From NCBI GenBank assembly GCA_964472015.1, contig CAYYIP010000010.1, positions 9,552-73,551 on the forward strand: 64,000 nucleotides of DNA, given 5' to 3'. The DNA is from JAAYTD01 sp964472015 (GTDB taxonomy: Bacteria > Bacteroidota > Ignavibacteria > Kapaibacteriales > UBA2268). Of this stretch, positions 36,354-44,234 are shown one piece after another. Position 1 is the first letter of the stretch, and every line of letters begins with the position of its first letter. Below the pieces are notes generated by a model. It did not search any database and was not told the origin of the DNA. It saw only the letters and a program-made list of their open reading frames with translations. The position numbers and the translations under genes were made by a program.

Positions 36354-37283
36354 ATGGAAAAAAGTAAAATAGATGAAGCTAAAGTTGGTTTTATAACTTT
36401 TGTTGGATTAACTTTATTGATAGGATTTATAATTTTTATAAAAGGGATAGATATTACAGATAAAACGAAAGATATTATTATAATATTTGATAATTCAGCA
36501 GGAATAACAGCGGGTTCACCTGTTGTTATGCAAGGTGTAAGTTGTGGTTCGGTAAGTGATATATGGAATGAAAAAGGGAAAGTAAAAATAAAAGTTTCTA
36601 TTGATAAAAAATCTGAATTAAAAGAAGATGCGACTGCCACAATTAGTATTCTTGAAATTACAGGTGGCAAAAAAATAGAGATATCGCCAGGGAGTTCTAA
36701 TATACCTTTTGATTATTCAAAATCAATGCAAGGGAGTGCGGCTATTGATGTATCTTCTATGTTTACTAAAATATCACAACTAAGTGAAGAGTTACAGCCT
36801 GTTATCCGAGGTGTAGATTCTATTGTTATTAATTTGAATAAAATTACTAATGATGAAAAATTTGTTAGTGGATTGCAAGATATTGTTTCTAATACTTCAG
36901 TTGTAACAAGTGAATTAGTCACTATTATTAGTGATAATAAAGTTAAAATTAGTTCTATTTTAAATAATTTAGATAGAACAATTGTAGAAAATGAGCCGGA
37001 ACTTAAAAAAGTTATTAATAAGTTAAATATTACAATTAATTCGCTTGATAACTTACTGATAAAAGTAGATACTACTTTGATATATGCTAATAATTTAATA
37101 AAAAATTCAAATGATATTATTATGGATATAAAAGAAGATAATGGAGGAATGGTATCTAAGATAATATATGACAAGCACTTTACAGAAAAAATAGATAAAT
37201 TAGTATATAGACTTGATTCTTTAATTGAACAAATTCAAAAGTATGGAATAAATATAAATGCAAGACTTGGGACTAGACCTTAA
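36354..37283 (+). CDS. MlaD/MCE-domain protein (lipid transport)
   Basis: A 309-aa MCE-family protein. After a short N-terminus (EAKVGFITF) comes one transmembrane helix (about 13-32), then the MCE domain (FDNSAGITAGSPVVMQGVSCGSV, ending LEITGGKKIEISPGS, about 45-120), then a long helical tail. MCE proteins such as MlaD form hexameric rings that move phospholipids between membranes. No permease or ATPase genes are adjacent, so partners must lie elsewhere. Start: ATG 36354 rather than the in-frame TTG at 36330, which would add eight Lys/Ile residues upstream of the usual start. The promoter at 36279-36308 fits. Confidence 0.88.
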   Translation: MEKSKIDEAKVGFITFVGLTLLIGFIIFIKGIDITDKTKDIIIIFDNSAGITAGSPVVMQGVSCGSVSDIWNEKGKVKIKVSIDKKSELKEDATATISILEITGGKKIEISPGSSNIPFDYSKSMQGSAAIDVSSMFTKISQLSEELQPVIRGVDSIVINLNKITNDEKFVSGLQDIVSNTSVVTSELVTIISDNKVKISSILNNLDRTIVENEPELKKVINKLNITINSLDNLLIKVDTTLIYANNLIKNSNDIIMDIKEDNGGMVSKIIYDKHFTEKIDKLVYRLDSLIEQIQKYGININARLGTRP

Positions 37284-37549
37284 TTATATAAGAATTTAAA
37301 TATTTTTTATTTTGTTGTAAACAAAATTTTAATATTGTCGTATGTATATTTATTATAAATAGTTATTTGTTATTATATATTGATTAGTTTAATTATTAAG
37401 TTGATATATAAAATTACAAACTAATGAATTAAGAATTAAAAACATTTTAAGTTAATTTTTGGACAAGAAACACTATGATAAATAATTAAAAATTTTAATT
37501 TATTTATTTTAATAAATCTTTTTTAAGATTTTAAGGAGATCTTATTTTT

Positions 37550-39106
37550 ATGAACAAGACTAAAATAAAAGAAGTTACATTTTATATTAGTAGTGCCTTT
37601 GTTGCTGTGGCTATTATAGTTGCTATTCATTTTGGTATATTGGATTCTATCATTGCAAAAGAAAAGCCAGATATAGGCGCTAGTGTTCCGCCTGTACAAA
37701 TAAATGATGTTGTTAGTGCAGTAAATGAAGCTTATATTGCGGCAAGCGAGGCTGTTACTCCTACGGTAGTGTCTATTCAAGTTATTTCTGAATCTAAAAA
37801 CATACAATATTTTGGAGATAGGGGTTTTGAAGATTTCTTTTTTGGGTGGCCTTTTGGTGATAATAATGAAAGAGATAAAGAAAGGGGAAAAGAAAGTGAA
37901 GTTCCTAAAAGTATAGGTTCGGGGAGTGGAGTTATTATAACTTCTGATGGGTACATTGTTACCAATAATCATGTTGTTGCTGGGGCTATTGAAGGTGGAA
38001 TTACAGTTATTACTGCTGATAAAAAAGAGTATGAAGCTAAATTAATAGGGACCGATTCGCTTACTGATTTAGCTGTTATAAAAATTGAAGGTAAAAATTT
38101 ACCGGCAGCTCATTTTGGAGATATGACAAAAGTAAAACCTGGAGAAATGGTTATTGCGGTTGGGAGTCCGCTTAGATTACAACATACGGTAACTAAAGGT
38201 ATTGTTAGTGCGTTAGGTAGAGGTGCTAGTGAAATTGGAGCAATGAATAACAATGCTTATGCAATTGCTAACTATATTCAAACAGATGCTGCTATTAATC
38301 CTGGAAACAGTGGTGGTGGACTTTTTAATTTAAGTGGTAGTTTAATTGGAATAAATACTGCTATTGCAACTCAAACGGGTAATTTTATTGGTTATGGGTT
38401 TGCGGTACCTGTTGATATTGTAAAGGCAACTGCACAAGATCTTATTGCTAGTGGAAAAGTAGAATATGGCTATATTGGAGCACAAATTAGAGATATAAAT
38501 AGTACAGAGGCTAAATATTTTGGGTTGGATAAAGTAGAAGGAGTGCTTGTTAATAGTGTTCAAGAAAATTCTGCTGCTGAAAAAGCAGGAATAAACTCTG
38601 AAGATATAATTATTGCAGTAAATGGAAGGACAACAGGAACGGTAGCTGAACTAAAAGGTATACTATCTACTTATAGAGCGGGTGATGAAGTAAGTTTGAC
38701 TATATGGCGAGATAAGAAAAAAATTACTAAAAAAGTTGTATTAAAACCTGTTTCTGAAAATACGGATATAGCTGGTAATTCGATTGATGGAAGTGACAGT
38801 GATGATAGTTCTAATGATGTTGTAAAATTTGATAAGCTTGGGTTTTCTATAGAAGCTATAAGTAAATCTGATAAAGAAAAGTTAGATGTTGAAAATGGTG
38901 TATTAGTTAAAAATGTGAAGAGTTATTCTATTGCTGGAAGAGCAGGGATAAGGGCTGGTGCTGTAATTTTAAAAGCAGATAGAAATGTTATTGAAACTAC
39001 TGGTCAATTGAAAAATATTATAAATAATAAGAAAAAAGGGGAATCTATATTATTGAATTTAAAGTATGGTAAAATAACTACTATTGTTGTTATTGAACTG
39101 CCATAA
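37550..39106 (+). CDS. degP: HtrA/Deg-family periplasmic serine protease
   Basis: A 518-aa trypsin-like protease with two PDZ domains, for quality control of envelope proteins. An AAGGAG Shine-Dalgarno precedes the ATG. One N-terminal hydrophobic segment (about 9-30) is a signal anchor or signal peptide. The catalytic triad is His141 (TNNHVV), Asp173 (LTDLAVIKI) and Ser254 in GNSGGG; the last is unusual because most HtrA proteins read GNSGG[PA]. PDZ1 is at about 285-385 (EYGYIGAQIRDIN) and PDZ2 at about 425-515. A charged loop (DNNERDKERGKESE) precedes the protease core. A strong terminator follows. degP versus degQ cannot be decided. Confidence 0.93.
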   Translation: MNKTKIKEVTFYISSAFVAVAIIVAIHFGILDSIIAKEKPDIGASVPPVQINDVVSAVNEAYIAASEAVTPTVVSIQVISESKNIQYFGDRGFEDFFFGWPFGDNNERDKERGKESEVPKSIGSGSGVIITSDGYIVTNNHVVAGAIEGGITVITADKKEYEAKLIGTDSLTDLAVIKIEGKNLPAAHFGDMTKVKPGEMVIAVGSPLRLQHTVTKGIVSALGRGASEIGAMNNNAYAIANYIQTDAAINPGNSGGGLFNLSGSLIGINTAIATQTGNFIGYGFAVPVDIVKATAQDLIASGKVEYGYIGAQIRDINSTEAKYFGLDKVEGVLVNSVQENSAAEKAGINSEDIIIAVNGRTTGTVAELKGILSTYRAGDEVSLTIWRDKKKITKKVVLKPVSENTDIAGNSIDGSDSDDSSNDVVKFDKLGFSIEAISKSDKEKLDVENGVLVKNVKSYSIAGRAGIRAGAVILKADRNVIETTGQLKNIINNKKKGESILLNLKYGKITTIVVIELP

Positions 39107-39134
39107 GAAAAGTCATAAATAATATAAAATTTAT

Positions 39135-39178
39135 AAAAAACAAGACGACTTAATTTTAATTAAGTCGTCTTGTTTTTT
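39135..39178. terminator. intrinsic terminator after htrA (recurring hairpin)
   Basis: A perfect 21-bp inverted repeat including AAGACGACTTAATT and its complement, with T runs on both sides. The same 14-nt arms recur at 63892-63920. It ends the htrA transcript. Confidence 0.9.
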
Positions 39179-39180
39179 TG

Positions 39181-39297
39181 ATTAGTTTATTAATTGTTCG
39201 AACAACGAAGGATGTTGTTAAAATGTCAGAAAGAGAAAAGGATACAAGCAATATTTCGGTTTACACAGCCTATATATACTTAACTTAACTATAAAAT
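39181..39297 (+). other. compositionally distinct spacer with palindrome
   Basis: Between about 39190 and 39275 the G+C content is clearly above the flanks. It holds a perfect 12-nt palindrome TTGTTCGAACAA (39194-39205) and a short open frame ending ...ISVYTAYIYLT (stop near 39289) with no start codon that looks used. It may be a gene remnant or an operator. No known element was recognised. Confidence 0.3.
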
Positions 39298-39347
39298 TTA
39301 TTTTTGTATTTATGAAAAATATAATTATTTTTGTATTTATGAAAAAT
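39298..39347 (+). promoter_or_regulatory. promoter of tRNA-Leu built from a tandem repeat
   Basis: A 23-nt direct repeat (TATTTTTGTATTTATG core) occurs at 39298-39320 and 39325-39347. The first copy's TTTG (39303-39306) and the second copy's TATTTTTG (39326-39333) have 19 nt between them, the exact Bacteroidota promoter spacing. Transcription would start near 39340, about 20 nt before the tRNA. Confidence 0.7.
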
Positions 39348-39360
39348 TTATAAAACGAAT

Positions 39361-39442
39361 GCGGGCATGGCGAAATTGGCAGACGCACTAGACTTAGGAT
39401 CTAGCGGGGCAACCCTTGGGAGTTCAAGTCTCCCTGCCCGTA
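39361..39442 (+). tRNA. tRNA-Leu (anticodon UAG)
   Basis: A class II tRNA of 82 nt. The acceptor arm GCGGGCA pairs with TGCCCGT (one terminal G-U), the anticodon loop is CTTAGGA inside a CTAGA/TCTAG stem so the anticodon is UAG (CUA/CUN leucine codons), there is a long variable arm typical of Leu/Ser/Tyr, and the T loop reads GTTCAAGTC. The 3' CCA is not encoded and must be added post-transcriptionally. Trigger factor starts 32 nt downstream and may be co-transcribed. Confidence 0.96.
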
Positions 39443-39474
39443 CATTATTATTAAAGTAAAAATTAAAATTAAAG

Positions 39475-40842
39475 TTGGATATAAAATTGGATACTACATT
39501 AAATACAATAAGTGATTGTAAACGTGAATTAGTTATTACTCTTTCATATGAAGAATTTTCTAAGTTTTATACTGAAACACTTAATAAATATAAAAAGCAA
39601 ATAAAAATGCCAGGCTTTAGACAAGGCAAAGTTCCAGCTAATATTATTATTAGTAAATATGGAAAGGAAATAACTTTTGAGAGCGATGAAAATGCTATAA
39701 ATTCGAGCTTTGGTGATTATATAAAAAATAATGAGAATTTACATATGGTTGGTCGTCCTGCAATAATGGACATTAAACATTCAGAAGATAAGTCTCATAT
39801 TTATAAAGTAGAATTTGAAGTTATTCCCGATTTTGAACTTAAAGATTATAAATCACTTGTTGTAGAAGAGCCGGTTCATAGAGTTACAGATGAAGAAGTT
39901 GAAAAATCTTTAACTGATTTAACTTATAAAATGGCAGATCGTTCAGCTATAGAAAAAATAGAAGATTTTGATGTTCAAGTTGTTGTTGATTCTTTTGCAG
40001 TCAAAGATGGTACTAAAGAAATAGATATGGAAAAAGCTATAGACAAGTCTATTCCTATTGAATTAAAAAATGTTGATTTTAAAGATATTTTCTTAAACGC
40101 GAAAGTTGGCTCTCAATTACTTTATGAATATAATGATGGCAAGTCTTATGAATACTTTGTTGTAAAAGAAATTTATAAAGTTACTCCAGCAACAATTAAT
40201 GAAGAATTTATAAAAAAAGTAAGTAATAATAAATTTGATAATATAGAAGATTATAAACAAGAAATTAGTTTTATGTTGCAAAAACAATGGGATGATAGAA
40301 GTCGTGAAGAATTAAAGATTCAAGTTTATGATAAATTAATTGATATGCATTCTGATTTTAATATTCCTGATGCTTTGTTAACTGTTGCAAAAGACCAATT
40401 GATTGAAAATTTTAAGAAGCAAAAAATTGATTTGAATAATAAACATATTCAAGATTACATAAGTAGTCAAAGTGAAAAGTTAACAAGAATAGAAATTATT
40501 TTAAATAAAATAACTGAAAAAGAATCTATAAAAGTTGAAGACTTTGATATAGAGAATTTTATTGATAAATATTATTCTCAATATTTTGGTTCTGAAGTAG
40601 ATAAGGCCCCACTTGTACAACATATACGTAAAGATGAACAAGCATTGGCATCTATATTAAAAGAAAAAATTGTTGATTTTATACTTGATTTTACAACTAC
40701 CGAAGAAATAGATTTTGAAGCTTATGAAGCTAAATTAAAGGCAGAAGTTGATAAGGAAATTGCAGACGAAAAAAATAAAGAGGTTTTAGCTAAAAAAGAA
40801 AATATTGATAGTGATAAAACTAATGATGATTCACAAAAATAA
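39475..40842 (+). CDS. tig: trigger factor
   Basis: The ribosome-associated chaperone trigger factor (455 aa). The ribosome-binding signature MPGFRQGKVP is near residues 43-52. The usual N-terminus MQVSVETT aligns with (M)DIKLDTT if translation starts at TTG 39475; no in-frame ATG exists between the last stop (39457) and the conserved region, so a TTG start is likely. The central PPIase (FKBP) domain looks degenerate: the usual FxGG and GFEEQL motifs are not visible. The C-terminal helical chaperone domain ends in an acidic Lys-rich tail. It follows the tRNA-Leu gene by 32 nt. Confidence 0.93.
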   Translation: MDIKLDTTLNTISDCKRELVITLSYEEFSKFYTETLNKYKKQIKMPGFRQGKVPANIIISKYGKEITFESDENAINSSFGDYIKNNENLHMVGRPAIMDIKHSEDKSHIYKVEFEVIPDFELKDYKSLVVEEPVHRVTDEEVEKSLTDLTYKMADRSAIEKIEDFDVQVVVDSFAVKDGTKEIDMEKAIDKSIPIELKNVDFKDIFLNAKVGSQLLYEYNDGKSYEYFVVKEIYKVTPATINEEFIKKVSNNKFDNIEDYKQEISFMLQKQWDDRSREELKIQVYDKLIDMHSDFNIPDALLTVAKDQLIENFKKQKIDLNNKHIQDYISSQSEKLTRIEIILNKITEKESIKVEDFDIENFIDKYYSQYFGSEVDKAPLVQHIRKDEQALASILKEKIVDFILDFTTTEEIDFEAYEAKLKAEVDKEIADEKNKEVLAKKENIDSDKTNDDSQK

Positions 40843-41021
40843 TTATCATTAAAAATTTCAAATTTTAATATTAACTATATTTAAGTATGTATAAAAGCAA
40901 TAAAAAGATTATTCAGTTAGAAGTTATGTTTCAAAAAAATTGATTTACTATTTGATTTAATTTGCATATTATAATTTAAATACAATATATTGATTAAACA
41001 TTTATTTTAATTATTTTAATT

Positions 41022-41678
41022 ATGAAAACTATAAAATTTTTAACCTTACTTTCTATTGCTACTGTATTTATTTTAAGTGGATGCTCCCTTTTTCAAAGAT
41101 TTTCACAAGAAGTAAATAATATTTCTAAATTACAATTTAAACTTGATCAAGTAAATAATTTTACACTTAATTCAGTTAAGTTATCAAATATTAGTAAAGT
41201 AAGTGATATAAGTGCAATGGATATTATGTCACTTACAAAAGCTATTTCCAACAAATATCTACCTGTTAATTTTACTCTAAATGTTATAGCTTCTAATCCT
41301 AATAAAGTAACATCAAGAACATCAACTTCTAATGATGCTAACAATACATCGAATTTTGATGCAATTATTGAAAATATTAGTTGGGTATTATATATAGATA
41401 ATGTTGAAACTGTAAATGGTATTGTTTCTACACCTATAAAAGTACCTAATAATAGTTCTTCAACAATAATACCGGTAAACATTAATTTAGATTTATATAA
41501 ATTTTTTGGAGATAAAGGATTAGAAAATATAATTAATATGGCATTGGCTATTGGCGGAGTAAAAGGTTCTTCATCAAGATTAGCATTGAAAGCAAAACCT
41601 ACAATAAAAATAGGCGGTTTTTCTATTCCTTATCCAAATTACATTACTATTGTAAATACAGAATTCCGTGACAAGTAA
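41022..41678 (+). CDS. LEA14-like lipoprotein
   Basis: A 218-aa lipoprotein: signal peptide with lipobox LSGC (Cys about residue 21). The mature part resembles the LEA14 / water-stress beta-sandwich domain: KLQFKLDQVNNFTLNSVKLSNI, then LPVNFTLNVIASNPN and, near the end, INLDLYKFFG. Such proteins are common in Bacteroidota and have no settled function. A Ser/Asn-rich loop with SSSST repeats lies in the middle. An A/T-rich hairpin follows the stop. Confidence 0.7.
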   Translation: MKTIKFLTLLSIATVFILSGCSLFQRFSQEVNNISKLQFKLDQVNNFTLNSVKLSNISKVSDISAMDIMSLTKAISNKYLPVNFTLNVIASNPNKVTSRTSTSNDANNTSNFDAIIENISWVLYIDNVETVNGIVSTPIKVPNNSSSTIIPVNINLDLYKFFGDKGLENIINMALAIGGVKGSSSRLALKAKPTIKIGGFSIPYPNYITIVNTEFRDK

Positions 41679-41704
41679 CTTATTTATATATAAGTTATTT
41701 TGTT
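41676..41704 (+). terminator. weak A/T hairpin after the LEA14-like gene
   Basis: TAACTTAT and ATAAGTTA form an 8-bp stem that includes the stop codon and is followed by TTTTG. It has few G/C pairs, so termination would be weak. Confidence 0.35.
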
Positions 41705-41767
41705 TATTAATTTATTTAAGGTATATTATATAAATATATTTATATTTTTTTAAGAGATATATTATAA

Positions 41768-42778
41768 ATGTTTTTATTTTTAGTTATTTGCTTCCTTCTT
41801 ATTATAAGTTTTTTTATTGCTTTTATGAATGGAGCAATTACTGATCTTACACAAGAAAAATATAATGCCGTTTTAGAGAATCAGCCAGATATTATTTTGA
41901 AAAAAATATGGGATCAATATAATGAAATAAATTTGTCCTTAATTTTTCTAAATATATTCTTTTTATCTATTTCTTTTTGTCTTTTAGGTAGTTTTATTGA
42001 TATTAATGATATAAAATTAATATTAATATTATTTGTAAGTATAATTGGAATTATATTTTTTGATGTACTTTTCTTTTTTCTTGGGAAAAGATTTGCAAGT
42101 AAAATTATAGGAAATTTATCAAAAATTATATATTTTACAACTATTATTTTTGTTCCTATTATTATATATTTTAATAATTTATTTATTAAAATATCGGGAA
42201 AAGATAATAAAGATACTACAATGGCTGATATTACAGATCTTGTAGAAGAAGCGCATGAAGAAGGCGAATTAGAAGCAGGCGAATATAGATTATTAAAAAA
42301 TATTATGAGTTTTAATGATATTTTTGTTTCAACTATAATGACGCCTCGTATTGTAATGTTTTCTTGTGATGCAAATATAACGGTTGCAGAGGCAATAAAA
42401 ATTCCTGAACTACAAATGTATTCAAGGTTTCCTATTTGGGAAGGGGATTCTATTGATGATGAAGTTTTAGGTTATGTTACAACGAAAGAAGTTTTTAGTG
42501 CAGCATTAAATAATCAATTAGATTATACATTAAAAACATTTGTAAGAACTATTAATTTTATTCCAGAAAATGCAGAATTAGGAAAAACATTAGATACTTT
42601 TTTGGCAAATAGAGTGCATCTTATGTTAGTTGTTGATGAATATGGTGGAATAGAAGGGCTACTTACACTAGAAGACATTATTGAAGCAATGCTTGGAATG
42701 GAAATAATTGATGAGGCTGATAAGATAGTAGATTTAAGAGCTTTTGCAAGGCGAAAACTTGAACAAAGAATTAAATGA
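41768..42778 (+). CDS. CNNM/CorC-type membrane protein with CBS pair
   Basis: A 336-aa protein of the DUF21 (CNNM) + CBS-pair family, linked to magnesium/cobalt homeostasis in other bacteria. Residues 1-150 carry about four hydrophobic segments; the linker has the family motif EAHEEGELEAGEYRLLKNIM, then the first CBS begins at TIMTPRIVMFSCD and the second at about 255 (FIPENAELGKTL, then LMLVVDEYGGIEGLLTLEDIIEAMLG). The C-terminal CorC/HlyC transporter-associated domain is missing, so this is a short form. Upstream gene 90 bp away. Confidence 0.87.
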   Translation: MFLFLVICFLLIISFFIAFMNGAITDLTQEKYNAVLENQPDIILKKIWDQYNEINLSLIFLNIFFLSISFCLLGSFIDINDIKLILILFVSIIGIIFFDVLFFFLGKRFASKIIGNLSKIIYFTTIIFVPIIIYFNNLFIKISGKDNKDTTMADITDLVEEAHEEGELEAGEYRLLKNIMSFNDIFVSTIMTPRIVMFSCDANITVAEAIKIPELQMYSRFPIWEGDSIDDEVLGYVTTKEVFSAALNNQLDYTLKTFVRTINFIPENAELGKTLDTFLANRVHLMLVVDEYGGIEGLLTLEDIIEAMLGMEIIDEADKIVDLRAFARRKLEQRIK

Positions 42779-42886
42779 TAATTTTAAAATTAAAAAATAA
42801 TATATTAATAATTAAGATATATATTTAATCAATATATAATTTCTATTTTTTATTCAAATTTTGAATATATAATATTTTTGTATTAT

Positions 42887-44191
42887 ATGAAATTACAACA
42901 AGTATATAAAAAAAATAATTTTATAACAATTATAATAATTTTTATTATTGTGTCTTTAATTATGATTGCTTGTAAAGAAAAAAATAATGACGAAGCAATC
43001 ACAAAAGAAAAGAATGTAGCAACGGAAACAATTGAAAAAGAAGTTATTGAACATAATGTAAATGAACCAGAACAATTAGAAGAGTTTGATACTTATGTAT
43101 ATGATCAATCTGAAGTTGATTCTACTGTTGATACATTTAATAGTGAATATAAAGAAGTTAATTTTATTATAGATACAACTGCAAATTCACGTAAAAATAA
43201 AATTTCAGGTCGTAGAATTAATATTGCAGTAGTTGGAATGGATGCAAGAGTTGGAACGGCTTCAAAACATGCAGATGCAAATCATCTTATTTCTGTTTTT
43301 CCAGAAAGTGGCCATATAGAAATTACGTCTATTCCTCGTGATACATATTGTGATTTAGGATATGAGGATTCTACAGGACTTAATAAATTAACTATTTGTA
43401 GATCAAATAAGGGACGTACAAGATATTTACAAGAATTAGCAAGAATTGCAAAGGTAGATAAAGTTAATTATTATATGGAGTTTGGATTTTCTCAGGCTAT
43501 GGGGATTATTGAATTGTTAGGATATAAAAATCCAACAAATACTTTACAAGTTCTTAGAACTCGTAAAGGTTTTGGTGATGATTACCAGAGATGTTATAAT
43601 CAAGGTCAGTTTATTCGACAAGCTTTATTAAAACATTTTAATAAATTTACAGGAACTTTTGGTAGTATATTTATAAGAGCGGGTTTGTTATTAGTAGAAA
43701 CAAATTTAACTTATGATGTAGTTTCTGATATTGTTAATAAATTAGAGTCGTTAAATTTTCCAAAATCAAATGATGTAGTTACTGTTAGAGTACGTCCAGT
43801 ATTAGGAATTAAATATAAAAATTATGATTTTAGTGATGAGGATAATATTAATAATTTAGTATCTAAAGTAGAAAAATTTAATAAAAGTCGTTATAAAGGA
43901 GAATTAGATACTCCTCAACCTAAGGTTAATGTTGAAAAAAGGTTAAATTCTATTATAGCACAAGCAGTAAAAGATTCTGCAAAACGACCTGAGCAAGTAA
44001 TAAATCGAATGAAAAATTATTTTAATCAACGTGCATGGTATCAAGTAAAAGATAAAGAAGCTCGTATAAAAATAAGAAATGAATTTGGGACTTTATTATA
44101 TAATGCTTATCTCAAAAAAAACAGATTAAATGAAGCTGCTAATGTAAAAGAAGTTATTGAAAGTGATAAAGTTTTATTTGATAGTAAATAA
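42887..44191 (+). CDS. LytR-CpsA-Psr (LCP) family lipoprotein
   Basis: A 434-aa envelope protein. The N-terminus has a hydrophobic segment ending LIMIAC, a plausible though non-standard lipobox (Met at -3), then an acidic linker. The LCP domain begins with INIAVVGMDAR, followed by ADANHLISVFP and IEITSIPRDTYC, the signature of the LCP phosphotransferase fold that attaches anionic polymers or glycans to the envelope in other bacteria. Arginines in LRTRKGFGDDYQR are the expected pyrophosphate-binding residues. A TATTTTTG box (42873-42880) ends only 6 nt before the ATG, so a leaderless mRNA is possible. Confidence 0.83.
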   Translation: MKLQQVYKKNNFITIIIIFIIVSLIMIACKEKNNDEAITKEKNVATETIEKEVIEHNVNEPEQLEEFDTYVYDQSEVDSTVDTFNSEYKEVNFIIDTTANSRKNKISGRRINIAVVGMDARVGTASKHADANHLISVFPESGHIEITSIPRDTYCDLGYEDSTGLNKLTICRSNKGRTRYLQELARIAKVDKVNYYMEFGFSQAMGIIELLGYKNPTNTLQVLRTRKGFGDDYQRCYNQGQFIRQALLKHFNKFTGTFGSIFIRAGLLLVETNLTYDVVSDIVNKLESLNFPKSNDVVTVRVRPVLGIKYKNYDFSDEDNINNLVSKVEKFNKSRYKGELDTPQPKVNVEKRLNSIIAQAVKDSAKRPEQVINRMKNYFNQRAWYQVKDKEARIKIRNEFGTLLYNAYLKKNRLNEAANVKEVIESDKVLFDSK

Positions 44192-44234
44192 TAAAAATAT
44201 TAATAAATAAAAAAAGAATTAAAAATTAAACAAG

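Noticed and set aside
39194..39205. LexA/SOS operator
   Set aside because: The palindrome has GTTC/GAAC half-sites but no spacer as in known LexA boxes, and no SOS gene is adjacent.
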